Shown: positions 40,591-49,204 of the stretch, in pieces
How the letters are laid out: the number at the start of each line of letters is the position of its first letter
How positions within the stretch are numbered: the first letter of the stretch is position 1
DNA from: Arthrobacter sp. MN05-02
Lineage (GTDB): Bacteria; Actinomycetota; Actinomycetes; Actinomycetales; Micrococcaceae
Assembly (NCBI GenBank): GCA_004001285.1
Contig: AP018697.1
Span: 1,240,001-1,304,000, forward strand
Reading direction: 5' to 3'
DNA: 64,000 nucleotides
Translations under genes and position numbers: made by a program
The notes under the pieces: generated by a model
What the model saw: only the letters and a program-made list of their open reading frames with translations
What the model was told of the DNA's origin: nothing
Database searches by the model: none

Positions 40591-41586
40591 GTGTTCTACT
40601 GGAGAGACCTGGACAGCGTGCCCTCGGACTTCGGGCCGGCCGTCCTGACGCTCGGGAATTTCGACGGCGTGCACCGGGGCCACCAGCGCGTCCTGCAGCA
40701 GGTCGTCGAGGCGGCACGGCAGCGCAACGCGTCCGCCGTCGTCGTCTCCTTCGATCCGCACCCCGCACAGGTGCACCGGCCCGATGCGGCGCCCGAACTG
40801 ATCATGGGCCTCGCCGACCGGGTCGAGACCCTCGCCGAGACCGGCATCGACGCGCTGCTCATGATGCACTACACGCTCGACCTCGCCGCGAACACACCCG
40901 AGGAGTTCGTCGAGCGCGTGTTCGTCCGGGCACTGAAGGCCAAGGCCGTGGTGATCGGCCATGACGTGCGCTTCGGCAGGGGCAACAGCGGGGATCTCGG
41001 TACCATGCGCGAACTCGGCCGGAAGCTGGGCTTCGAAGTCCTCGTCATCGACGACTTCGGCGCGAGCCTCCCGCTGGAGGCGACGGACGCCGACGGCGAC
41101 CGGCGGTGCTCGTCGACCTGGGTGCGCGAAGCACTCGAGGCCGGGGACGTCGGCACCGCGACCCGTGTGCTCGGCCGCAACCACCGCATGCGCGGCGAAG
41201 TGGTGCACGGAGCGGCGCGCGGACGGGAACTCGGCTATCCGACGGCGAACCTCGCCGCGTCCTCCCAGGGCTTCATCCCGGCCGACGGCATCTACGCGGG
41301 CTGGCTCGTCGACGAGGCGGGGACACGGTGGCCGGCGGCGATCTCCGTCGGGTCCAACCCCACCTTCGACGGCGTCGACCGGCAGGTCGAGGCGCATGTC
41401 ATCAACCGCCCGCCCGAGCGCGTCCAGGACTTCGACCTCTACGGGCAGTCGGTCGTCGTCGAGTTCGTCGAGCGGCTGCGGGGGCAGGTCGCGTACACCG
41501 GCCCGGAGGGGCTCATCGAGCAGATGAAGCTCGACGTCGACCGCGCGCGCGGGCTGCTTTCGACAGAACAACAGGCCAGACGCTAA
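40591..41586 (+). CDS. ribF: Bifunctional riboflavin kinase/FAD synthetase
   Basis: 331-residue two-domain enzyme that makes FMN then FAD. The N-terminal FAD synthetase half has TLGNFDGVHRGHQRVL and the later SSTWVREALEAGD; the C-terminal riboflavin kinase half has GELGYPTANLA-type sequence RGRELGYPTANLAAS and GIYAGWL with NPTFDG. GTG 40591 with AAGGAG upstream. A CATAAT at 40525-40530 may be the -10, giving a leader of about 55 bases. A hairpin with a T run follows at 41598-41629. Confidence 0.94.
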   Translation: MFYWRDLDSVPSDFGPAVLTLGNFDGVHRGHQRVLQQVVEAARQRNASAVVVSFDPHPAQVHRPDAAPELIMGLADRVETLAETGIDALLMMHYTLDLAANTPEEFVERVFVRALKAKAVVIGHDVRFGRGNSGDLGTMRELGRKLGFEVLVIDDFGASLPLEATDADGDRRCSSTWVREALEAGDVGTATRVLGRNHRMRGEVVHGAARGRELGYPTANLAASSQGFIPADGIYAGWLVDEAGTRWPAAISVGSNPTFDGVDRQVEAHVINRPPERVQDFDLYGQSVVVEFVERLRGQVAYTGPEGLIEQMKLDVDRARGLLSTEQQARR

Positions 41587-41597
41587 ACTCGGTAGAG

Positions 41598-41629
41598 ATC
41601 CGGCTGCAGTCCGTGGTGGCTGGATTTTT
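41598..41629 (+). terminator. Rho-independent terminator after ribF
   Basis: ATCCGGC (41598-41604) pairs with GCTGGAT (41619-41625), with one G-T pair, and TTTTT follows. It is the only hairpin in the window with a real T tract, and it separates ribF from rpsO. Confidence 0.6.
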
Positions 41630-41689
41630 CTGTGTCGTCGTGCAAGCGATGCTCAGCACCTGTACACGGTACAACTCTAGGAGTTACAC

Positions 41690-41959
41690 GTGGCCCTTGA
41701 CGCCGCCATCAAGCAGGAAATCATCAAGGAATACGCCCTGGCCGAAGGTGACACCGGTTCACCCGAGGTGCAGATCGCGATGCTTTCCCGTCGTATCCTC
41801 GACCTGACCGAGCACCTGAAGATGCACAAGCACGACCACCACACGCGTCGTGGCCTGCTTCTTCTCGTGGGTCGCCGCCGTCGCCTGCTGGACTACCTGC
41901 GGGACACCGACATCACGCGTTACCGGTCGCTCATCGAGCGCCTGGGTCTGCGTCGATAA
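41690..41959 (+). CDS. rpsO: 30S ribosomal protein S15
   Basis: 89 residues, the standard S15 length. Conserved segments: [44 protein letters not shown] (seen in pieces) and [13 protein letters not shown] at the end. GTG start at 41690 with TAGGAG upstream. The short palindrome TGTAC-ACG-GTACA at 41661-41673, just ahead of the ribosome site, could take part in S15 autoregulation, but that is speculative. Confidence 0.96.
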   Translation: MALDAAIKQEIIKEYALAEGDTGSPEVQIAMLSRRILDLTEHLKMHKHDHHTRRGLLLLVGRRRRLLDYLRDTDITRYRSLIERLGLRR

Positions 41960-41969
41960 GGAGCACCGG

Positions 41970-42010
41970 AAGGCGGCATCCTCTCCTCGGGAGAGGGAGC
42001 CGCCTTCCTC
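41970..42010 (+). terminator. Hairpin between rpsO and pnp
   Basis: GGAAGGCGGC (41970-41979) pairs with GCCGCCTTCC (42001-42010); inside, CCTCTCC pairs with GGAGAGG. The tip is a three-base loop. It lies 11 bases after the rpsO stop and may be a terminator or a stabilising 3' end. No T tract follows. Confidence 0.65.
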
Positions 42011-42012
42011 GT

Positions 42013-42052
42013 ACGGGCCCGGAGGCGCAGCGCGACCTCCGTGCCCGTACGC
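42013..42052 (+). promoter_or_regulatory. Second long hairpin in the rpsO-pnp interval (possible pnp leader element)
   Basis: GTACGGGC (42013-42020) pairs with GCCCGTAC (42045-42052) and CGGAGG (42022-42027) with CCTCCG (42038-42043), with only single mismatched bases between the two stems. It begins two bases after the previous hairpin. In other bacteria a pnp leader hairpin is the RNase III site for autoregulation; here the role is inferred. The remaining 42053-42298 holds no gene that I can see. Confidence 0.5.
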
Positions 42053-42311
42053 CGGCGGAACGGGCTTCCGCACGACCGAAGAGCAGGACCAGCAGCACCA
42101 GCACGACCTGACACCATAGCCATACCCACGCACAACAGGAGCCAACCGGCACCACGCATTCGCGGTCCTCGGTAGTGGTCTCCGGAACGCATCCGACGAT
42201 GCGGCTTCCGTGGATCTCGATCGAAGACCGGGTGCTGTGGACCGTCCACGAGGGACGGGACCACGACGGGTGCCGATTGCCTCCGATACCTGAGAAACGG
42301 AGGTGACTCTC

Positions 42312-44567
42312 TTGGAGGGTCCCGAAATCCAGTTCGCCGAAGCAGTGATCGACAACGGTCGCTTCGGAACACGCACCGTCCGCTTCGAGACCGGACGCCT
42401 CGCCCAGCAGGCCGCCGGCTCCGCCATGGTCTACATCGACGAGGACACCGCCCTGCTCTCGGCCACCACGGCCGGCAAGCAGCCCCGCGAGGGCTTCGAC
42501 TTCTTCCCCCTGACGGTCGACGTCGAAGAGCGCATGTACGCCGCGGGCCGCATCCCGGGCTCGTTCTTCCGCCGCGAGGGCCGTCCCTCCACGGAGGCCA
42601 TCCTGGCCTGCCGCCTGATGGACCGCCCGCTCCGGCCCGCATTCGTGAAGGGCCTGCGCAACGAGGTCCAGGTCGTCGTGACCGTCCTCGCGATCAACCC
42701 CGACGTCCGCTACGACGTCGTCGCCATCAACGCCGCGTCCATGTCGACGCAGCTCTCCGGCCTGCCCTTCTCGGGTCCGATCGGCGGCGTGCGTGTCGCC
42801 CTCGTGTCCGACGGCAGCGGCACCGACCAGTGGATCGCCTTCCCGAAGCACTCCGAGCTCGAGAACTCGGTCTTCGACATGGTGGTCGCCGGTCGCATCG
42901 CCGGCGACGACGTCGCGATCATGATGGTCGAGGCCGAGGCCACCGACAACTCCTGGAACCTCATCAAGGAGAACGGCGCCACGGCTCCCACCGAGGAGAT
43001 CGTCGCCGACGGCCTCGAGGCCGCGAAGCCCTTCATCCGCGCGCTGTGCGAGGCGCAGGCCGACCTCGCGGCACGTGCCGCGAAGCCGACCGTCGAATTC
43101 CCCGTCTTCCTCGACTACCAGGACGACGTGTACGCAGCCGTCGAGTCCGCCGGTGCCGAGAAGCTCGCGCAGGTCTTCCAGATCGCCGACAAGCAGGAGC
43201 GCAACACGGCGACCGACGCCCTGAAGGCAGAGCTGATGGACGCCCTCGGCGGCCAGTTCGAGGGACGCGAGAAGGAGCTGTCCGCAGCCTTCCGCTCGCT
43301 CAACAAGGCTGTGGTCCGCCAGCGCATCCTCAAGGACCAGGTCCGCATCGACGGCCGTGGCCTGAGCGACATCCGCAAGCTCACCGCCGAGGTCGAGGTC
43401 CTGCCGCGCGTGCACGGCTCCGCCATCTTCGAGCGCGGCGAGACCCAGATCATGGGCGTCACCACGCTGAACATGCTCAAGATGGAGCAGCAGATCGACT
43501 CGCTGTCGCCCGTCACGCGCAAGCGCTACATGCACAACTACAACTTCCCGCCCTACTCCACCGGTGAGACCGGCCGTGTCGGTTCGCCGAAGCGCCGCGA
43601 GATCGGCCACGGAGCACTGGCGGAGCGCGCCCTCGTGCCCGTCCTGCCGAGCCGCGAGGAGTTCCCCTACGCGATCCGCCAGGTCTCCGAGGCGCTGAGC
43701 TCCAACGGCTCCACGTCGATGGGCTCGGTCTGCGCCTCGACGCTGTCGCTGCTCAACGCCGGTGTGCCCCTCCGTGCGCCGGTCGCGGGCATCGCCATGG
43801 GCCTCGTGTCCGACGTCGTCGACGGCCAGACCCGTTACGCCGCGCTGACCGACATCCTCGGAGCCGAGGACGCCTTCGGCGACATGGACTTCAAGGTCGC
43901 CGGCACGTCCGAGTTCGTCACGGCGATCCAGCTCGACACCAAGCTCGACGGCATCCCCGCCTCCGTGCTCGCCGCAGCGCTGAAGCAGGCCCGCGAGGCC
44001 CGCCTGCACATCCTCGACGTCCTGCAGGCCGCGATCGACACCCCGGACGAGCTGTCCGAGTTCGCCCCGCGGATCATCTCGGTCAAGATCCCCGTGGACA
44101 AGATCGGCGAGGTCATCGGCCCCAAGGGCAAGATGATCAACCAGATCCAGGAGGACACCGGAGCCGACATCTCGATCGAGGACGACGGCACCGTGCTGAT
44201 CGGCGCCACGAACGGCGAGTCGGCCGAGGCGGCGCGCGCGGCGGTCAACGCCATCGCGAACCCGCAGGTTCCCGAGATCGGTGAGCGTTACCTGGGTACG
44301 ATCGTCAAGACCACGACCTTCGGTGCCTTCGTCTCGCTGACGCCGGGCAAGGACGGTCTGCTGCACATCTCCGAGCTGCGCAAGCTCGCAGGCGGCAAGC
44401 GTGTCGACAACGTCGACGAGGTCGTGTCCGTGGGCCAGAAGGTCCAGGTCGAGATCACCAAGATCGACGACCGCGGAAAGCTCTCGCTCTCGCCCGTCGT
44501 GGCCGAGGACTCCGCCGAGGACGCCGGCATCGAGCTGCCCGACGCCGCCGAGGCCGACGACGCGTAG
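42312..44567 (+). CDS. pnp: Polyribonucleotide nucleotidyltransferase (PNPase)
   Basis: 751-residue phosphorolytic 3'-5' exoribonuclease and polymerase. Two RNase PH domains ([20 protein letters not shown] and the second core with [20 protein letters not shown]), an alpha-helical linker, a KH domain ([28 protein letters not shown] split at the GxxG) and an S1 domain ([28 protein letters not shown]). The start is taken as TTG 42312: a strong GGAGGTGA at 42299-42306 lies five bases upstream and gives [19 protein letters not shown] 42303 lies inside that site. Intact. Confidence 0.95.
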   Translation: MEGPEIQFAEAVIDNGRFGTRTVRFETGRLAQQAAGSAMVYIDEDTALLSATTAGKQPREGFDFFPLTVDVEERMYAAGRIPGSFFRREGRPSTEAILACRLMDRPLRPAFVKGLRNEVQVVVTVLAINPDVRYDVVAINAASMSTQLSGLPFSGPIGGVRVALVSDGSGTDQWIAFPKHSELENSVFDMVVAGRIAGDDVAIMMVEAEATDNSWNLIKENGATAPTEEIVADGLEAAKPFIRALCEAQADLAARAAKPTVEFPVFLDYQDDVYAAVESAGAEKLAQVFQIADKQERNTATDALKAELMDALGGQFEGREKELSAAFRSLNKAVVRQRILKDQVRIDGRGLSDIRKLTAEVEVLPRVHGSAIFERGETQIMGVTTLNMLKMEQQIDSLSPVTRKRYMHNYNFPPYSTGETGRVGSPKRREIGHGALAERALVPVLPSREEFPYAIRQVSEALSSNGSTSMGSVCASTLSLLNAGVPLRAPVAGIAMGLVSDVVDGQTRYAALTDILGAEDAFGDMDFKVAGTSEFVTAIQLDTKLDGIPASVLAAALKQAREARLHILDVLQAAIDTPDELSEFAPRIISVKIPVDKIGEVIGPKGKMINQIQEDTGADISIEDDGTVLIGATNGESAEAARAAVNAIANPQVPEIGERYLGTIVKTTTFGAFVSLTPGKDGLLHISELRKLAGGKRVDNVDEVVSVGQKVQVEITKIDDRGKLSLSPVVAEDSAEDAGIELPDAAEADDA

Positions 44568-44598
44568 CCTGTCGTCCCGCTCGTCCTGAGCGCACAGC

Positions 44599-44643
44599 GG
44601 CCCCGGCGCCGACCGATGGATGTCGGTCGGCGCCGGGGCCTTT
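44599..44643 (+). terminator. Strong hairpin after pnp
   Basis: Perfect 18-base arms, GGCCCCGGCGCCGACCGA (44599-44616) and its complement (44623-44640), loop TGGATG, then TTT. The longest perfect stem in the window. Confidence 0.78.
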
Positions 44644-44666
44644 CCCGAATCCCCAGAAAGTCCAGG

Positions 44667-46037
44667 ATGCCCCTGTCCTCCGTAGTGTCCCTGCCCCTCC
44701 TGCCGACGCCCCGTCCCGTCGGGGACGGCCCCGACCCCACCTTCGTCGCGGGAGATCCGGGCGGTAACGTCGTCCGGCGCAGCGTGCTGCCCGGCGGGGT
44801 CCGCGTGCTCACCGAGGCGATGCCGGGTCAGCGGTCGGCGACGATCGGGTTCTGGGTCGGCGTCGGTTCGCGCGACGAGGCCCACGGCCAGCACGGCTCC
44901 ACCCATTTCCTGGAGCACCTGCTGTTCAAGGGCACGGAGCGCCGCAGCGCCATGGACATCGCGTCGGCCTTCGACGAGGTCGGCGGCGAGTCCAACGCCG
45001 CGACCGCGAAGGAGAACACCTGCTACTACGCGAGGGTGCTCGACTCCGACCTGCCGATGGCCATCGACGTCATCGCGGACATGGTGACCTCGGCCGTCCT
45101 CGATCCGGACGAGCTCGAGCAGGAGCGGGACGTCATCCTCGAGGAGATCGCCATGGACAGCGACGACCCGGCCGACGTCGCCCACGAGAAGTTCGTCGAG
45201 CTGGTGCTGGGCGACCACCCGCTCGGTCGGCCCATCGGCGGTACCCCTGACGCCATCCGCGCGGTCCCCAGGGAATCCGTCCTGGCGCACTACCGTCGCT
45301 ACTACACGCCCGCCGAACTCGTGGTGACCGCCGCGGGAGGCCTGGACCACGAGACCGTCTGCCGGCTGGTGCAGGAGGCGCTGGAGACGGCCGGGTGGCA
45401 GCTGGAGGAAGGCGCCCTGCCGGTCCCGCGCCGCTCCGCGACGGAGGTGCCGGTGCAGGGCGCCACCGGGATGCACGTGATCCGCCGGGCGGTCGAGCAA
45501 TCCAACATCCTGATTGGCTGCCCGTCGATCACGGCCACGGACGAGCGCAGGTTCGCGATGAGCGTCCTGAACGCCGTCCTCGGCGGCGGCATGTCCTCGA
45601 GGCTGTTCCAGGAGGTCCGCGAGAAGCGGGGCCTCGTCTACTCGACGTACTCCTTCTCGGCCGCCTACGCCGACGCGGGGTACTTCGGGATGTACGCCGG
45701 GTGCTCACCGGCCAAGACGGGGCAGGTCATCGACCTCCTCGGTGCGGAACTGGACCGCCTCGCGGCCGATGGCATCGACGCGGAGGAGCTGCGCAAGGCC
45801 GTCGGCCAGCTCTCGGGCGGGCTGGTCATGGCTCTCGAGGACAGCAGTTCCCGCATGTCCCGGCTGGGCCGTTCGGAACTGGTGTCCGGGGAGTTCGTCG
45901 ACATGGACGCGTCCCTCGACCGCATCCGCTCCGTGACGGCGGACGAGGTGCAGGCGCTGGCCCGTGAACTCGCCGCCGCCCCGCGCACGACGGTCGTCGT
46001 CGGGCCGTTCGACGCGGAAGCGGACTTCGCGTCCTAG
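44667..46037 (+). CDS. M16 family zinc peptidase (PepR-like)
   Basis: 456-residue processing-peptidase-like protein. The inverted zinc motif HxxEH is HFLEH in GSTHFLEHLLFKGTERR, with the third ligand region in NATAKENTCYY and the downstream ELEQERDVILEEIAM. The inactive-half motif SSRLFQEVREKRGLVYSTYS is in place. It follows pnp as does pepR (Rv2782c) in Mtb. ATG 44667 is chosen since upstream in-frame starts would lie inside the terminator hairpin. The substrate is unknown. Confidence 0.9.
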   Translation: MPLSSVVSLPLLPTPRPVGDGPDPTFVAGDPGGNVVRRSVLPGGVRVLTEAMPGQRSATIGFWVGVGSRDEAHGQHGSTHFLEHLLFKGTERRSAMDIASAFDEVGGESNAATAKENTCYYARVLDSDLPMAIDVIADMVTSAVLDPDELEQERDVILEEIAMDSDDPADVAHEKFVELVLGDHPLGRPIGGTPDAIRAVPRESVLAHYRRYYTPAELVVTAAGGLDHETVCRLVQEALETAGWQLEEGALPVPRRSATEVPVQGATGMHVIRRAVEQSNILIGCPSITATDERRFAMSVLNAVLGGGMSSRLFQEVREKRGLVYSTYSFSAAYADAGYFGMYAGCSPAKTGQVIDLLGAELDRLAADGIDAEELRKAVGQLSGGLVMALEDSSSRMSRLGRSELVSGEFVDMDASLDRIRSVTADEVQALARELAAAPRTTVVVGPFDAEADFAS

Positions 46038-46294
46038 CCGCCGGCGAAGGGCGGCAGGATGTCGAGCACGTCGTCGTCCTGCAGGACGGCCGAGGGGTTC
46101 CGCAGTGCCACCTCGTTGAGGAGGAAGCTGCTCCGGTCGAGCACCTTCGCGAGCGACGGTCCGCCCGGCACGGCGGGGCGCTGCCGCAGGTCGGCCAGCA
46201 CGTCGTCGAGGCTCCGCCCACCGGGCAGGCGCTCCTGATCGACACCGGACGCAGCCCTGGCCGCCCCGAAATACCTCACCAGCACCTCAGCCAC
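46034..46294 (-). CDS. moaD: Molybdopterin synthase sulfur carrier subunit
   Basis: 86-residue ubiquitin-like protein ending in the required Gly-Gly (DDDVLDILPPFAGG), whose C-terminal glycine carries the thiocarboxylate used to build molybdopterin. N terminus EVLVRYFGAARAASGV is typical. It overlaps moaA by eight bases on the same strand, while its partner moaE lies 5 kb away on the other strand. Confidence 0.9.
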   Translation of the reverse strand: MAEVLVRYFGAARAASGVDQERLPGGRSLDDVLADLRQRPAVPGGPSLAKVLDRSSFLLNEVALRNPSAVLQDDDVLDILPPFAGG

Positions 46295-47357
46295 CGATGG
46301 CGCTCATCGACCGGTCGGGCTGCACGAAGTCGGCCGCGCCGAGTCCGGTGTGGTCCATGCCGTGCGCCCTGGGCTTGAGCCACATCGCGTCACGCCAGCG
46401 CTGAGCGACGGCGTCGTCCCCGGCGTCCGAGCGCAGGAGGTCCCGGAGGTCGGTCTCCTCGCGGGAGAACAGGCAGCTCATGATCTTGCCCTCCGCCGTC
46501 ACGCGCGTCCGGCGGCAGTCCGCGCAGAAGGGCTCGGAGACGGACGCGATGATGCCGACCGTCCCGAGGACCACCGCCGGCGACTCCTTCGAGCGGACCT
46601 CCCACCGTTCGGCGGGGGCGCCGTCGCGGTTCCGGGGATCGGGTGTCAGGACGAAGCGGGTCTCGACGAGCTCCCGCATCTCGGCGGCCGTCACCATGCC
46701 CTCCTTCGTCCAGCCGTGGTCGGCGTCGAGGGGCATCTGCTCGATGAACCGCAGCTCGAAACCGCGGGCCACGGCCCACTCCACGAGGTCGGGCGCCTCG
46801 TGGTCGTTGATGCCGCGCATCAGCACGGCGTTGATCTTGACGAGGCCCAGTCCCGCTGCTGCGGCGGCCTCGATACCTTTCAGCACGCGGTCGAGGAACG
46901 GCCGGCGGGTCAGCTGCGCGAAGGTCTCCGGGTGCAGCGAGTCCATGGAGACGTTGATCCGCGTGAGCCCTGCCTCCTTCAGCTGTGCGGCCCGGCGGTC
47001 CAGTCCCAGCGCGTTGGTGGTCATCGAGATGGGGAGCCGGGGGTGATCGGCGCGGATGTCCCGGATGATGTCGAGCAGGTCCGCCCGGACGAGCGGCTCG
47101 CCGCCCGTGAGGCGCAGCTCCCGGATGCCGAGCCGGTCCACGCCGATACGGACCAGGCGCACGATCTCCGCGCGGGACAGGACCTGGTCCTTCTGCAGCC
47201 AGTTCAGGCCTTCCGCGGGCATGCAGTAGGTGCAGCGCAGGTTGCACTTGTCCGTGAGTGACAGGCGCATGTCGGTCGCCTGCCGACCGTGGGAGTCCAA
47301 GAGGCCCCGGACCACGGAATCGCGGGCGGAGCCCGGCATGCCCAGTTGGATTCCCAT
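46287..47357 (-). CDS. moaA: GTP 3',8-cyclase (molybdenum cofactor synthesis)
   Basis: 356-residue radical SAM enzyme that starts Moco synthesis from GTP. The radical SAM cluster motif is CNLRCTYC, the C-terminal second cluster is given by FCADCRRTRVTAEGKIMSCLF, and the Gly-Gly tail (MSAIGG) needed for activity is present. The SAM-binding LTGGEPLVR is intact. ATG at 47357 follows TACCCT by six bases on the minus strand. Divergent from the molybdoenzyme gene. Confidence 0.95.
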   Translation of the reverse strand: MGIQLGMPGSARDSVVRGLLDSHGRQATDMRLSLTDKCNLRCTYCMPAEGLNWLQKDQVLSRAEIVRLVRIGVDRLGIRELRLTGGEPLVRADLLDIIRDIRADHPRLPISMTTNALGLDRRAAQLKEAGLTRINVSMDSLHPETFAQLTRRPFLDRVLKGIEAAAAAGLGLVKINAVLMRGINDHEAPDLVEWAVARGFELRFIEQMPLDADHGWTKEGMVTAAEMRELVETRFVLTPDPRNRDGAPAERWEVRSKESPAVVLGTVGIIASVSEPFCADCRRTRVTAEGKIMSCLFSREETDLRDLLRSDAGDDAVAQRWRDAMWLKPRAHGMDHTGLGAADFVQPDRSMSAIGG

Positions 47358-47363
47358 GGAACG

Positions 47364-47369
47364 AGGGTA
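47364..47369 (-). promoter_or_regulatory. -10 hexamer of a leaderless promoter for moaA
   Basis: TACCCT on the minus strand, six bases before the moaA ATG. If used, moaA mRNA has no 5' leader, which would exclude a Moco riboswitch for this gene. Confidence 0.45.
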
Positions 47370-47470
47370 CGCCCTCCGCCGTCCACAGCCCTACCGGAAG
47401 CGACGGACGGGCAGGGCCTTCCGCGCGGGTCGCGGACCCTGTACGGCGGGCCTCGGACGGAGCACCGGAC

Positions 47471-47516
47471 GGAGGGAACACCCGGCTCCCCGCGGTCGTG
47501 TAGCAGGTGTCCCTCC
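47471..47516 (+). repeat. Imperfect inverted repeat upstream of the molybdoenzyme gene
   Basis: GGAGGGA (47471-47477) and CAC (47479-47481) pair with GTG (47507-47509) and TCCCTCC (47510-47516), with A47478 bulged. It lies 74 bases before the ATG at 47590 in the moaA/molybdoenzyme divergent region. Function unknown. Confidence 0.4.
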
Positions 47517-47589
47517 CTGCGCGGTGGAGCGCCACCACGCGCGGTCAGCCCCGGCCCGCGGACCATCGGGGCCCGAACGGAAGGCAGCG

Positions 47590-49204
47590 ATGATCCGACG
47601 GCGGACCTGGGCGGCGGCCTGCGGAGCCCTCGCCGTGGGGCTGGGGGTGGTCGGCGGCGAGCTGACCGCGGCGGCCCTGAGTCCCTCCGTCACCCCCGTC
47701 AGCGCTGTCGGCTCGGCCGTGATCGATGCCCTGCCGGCGGCAGTGAAGGACTGGGCGATCACCGTGTTCGGCACTGCGGACAAGGCTGTGCTCCTCTGCA
47801 CGATCGGCGTCCTGATCACGGGCATCGCCCTCGCCGTCGGCATCCTCGAGTACCGGCGCGCGTACGCGGGGCGGGCGGTCGTCCTCGGGTTCGGGCTGAT
47901 CGGCGTGGCCGCGGTGGCATCCCGGCCGCAATCCTCCACCGTGTCCTTCGCGGCACCGGTGGTCGCCGCGCTGATCGCGCTCCTCGTCCTCGACGCCCTC
48001 GTACGATCGCTGCGCTCCTGGACGGGCCAGGCGGCCGACGGCGGGCGGCACGGCCCCGGCGCGCCGCCGGTTCCTGCAGGGCGCGGGCGGCGCGGCCGTC
48101 GTCGGCGCGGCCGCCGGAGGCGCTGCGACGAACGTGCGCTGGTCGCAGTTCGACGTCGCACGGCAGCGCGCGTCGATCCGGCTTCCGGATCCCGCGGAGA
48201 CGACGATGCCGCCGCCCGAGGGCTCGTTCGTACCGGACGGGGCCGACCTGGGGATCCGGGGCATCAGCGCCCTCGTCACACCCTCCGCCGACTTCTACCG
48301 CATCGACACCGCCCTCGTGGTCCCCGTCATCGAACCCGCCCGCTGGTCGCTGAAGGTCACGGGCCTCGTGGACCGCGAGGTCGAGATCACCTTCGAGGAG
48401 CTGCTCGCGCTGCCCCTGGTCGAGCGGCACATCACGCTGGCCTGCGTGTCCAACACCGTGGGCGGCGACCTGACGGGCACCGCGCGCTGGCTCGGCTGGC
48501 CCGTCCGCGAGCTCCTCGCCCGTGCCGGGGTGCGGCCCGGAGCGGACATGGTCCTGTCCCGCAGCGTGGACGGCTTCACCGCGGGTACCCCGCTCGAGGC
48601 CCTGACGGACGGACGGGACTCCCTGCTCGCCGTGGGCATGAACGGGGAGCCGCTGCCCGTCGAGCACGGCTTCCCCGTCCGTCTCGTCGTCCCCGGCCTC
48701 TACGGGTTCGTGTCCGCGACGAAATGGGTGGAGGAGCTGACGGTGACACGCTTCGCCGATGACACGGCGTACTGGTCCACGCGCGGCTGGTCCGAGCGCG
48801 GCCCCGTCAAGACCTCCTCCCGCATCGACGTCCCCCGGCCGAACGCGAGCATCCCGGCAGGGAGGGTGGTCGTCGGGGGAGTCGCCTGGGCGCAGCACAG
48901 GGGAGTGGCGGGCGTGGACGTCAGGGTCGACGGCGGCGCCTGGCAGCCCGCGACACTCGCCCGGCCCATCTCCGCCGACACCTGGTGCCAGTACGCCGCC
49001 ACCCTGGAGCTCGCGGCCGGTCCGCACACGGTCCAGTCCCGTGCGGTGGACCGCGCGGGCGGCATCCAGTCGGAGGCGTTCGTGGATCCCGCGCCCGACG
49101 GTGCCGAGGGGCTCCACACGGTAACGTTCACGGTGACCCAGGCTCCCGAGCTTCCCTCCACGACCCGTGGGACCGGCCCGGGGGCGCGCGAGAGGCAGGC
49201 ATGA
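47590..49204 (+). CDS. Membrane-anchored molybdopterin oxidoreductase, sulfite oxidase fold (frame broken)
   Basis: Extracytoplasmic molybdoenzyme of the sulfite oxidase superfamily. Four membrane helices fill residues 1-150; a fifth, starting ARRRFLQGAGGAAVVGAAAGG, looks like a Tat signal. The catalytic domain follows (ITFEELLALP, then the Mo-ligand cysteine in LACVSNTVGG and ARWLGWPVREL), ending in a dimerisation domain (VDGGAWQPATLARP). The frame changes at C4 48054-48057; one C fewer joins both parts and creates the RRRFLQ motif, for 537 residues. The electron acceptor and substrate are unknown. ATG at 47590 follows AAGG; its stop overlaps moeA. Confidence 0.85.

Noticed and set aside
41931..45500. 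Very long open frame on the minus strand opposite pnp and the M16 gene
   Set aside because: It mirrors the strong codon-position GC bias of pnp on the other strand; the translation is Arg/Asp/Gly-rich, of low complexity and resembles no family.
47358..47470. Moco riboswitch upstream of moaA
   Set aside because: TACCCT lies six bases before the moaA ATG, suggesting a leaderless transcript, and I could not recognise the conserved Moco RNA core.
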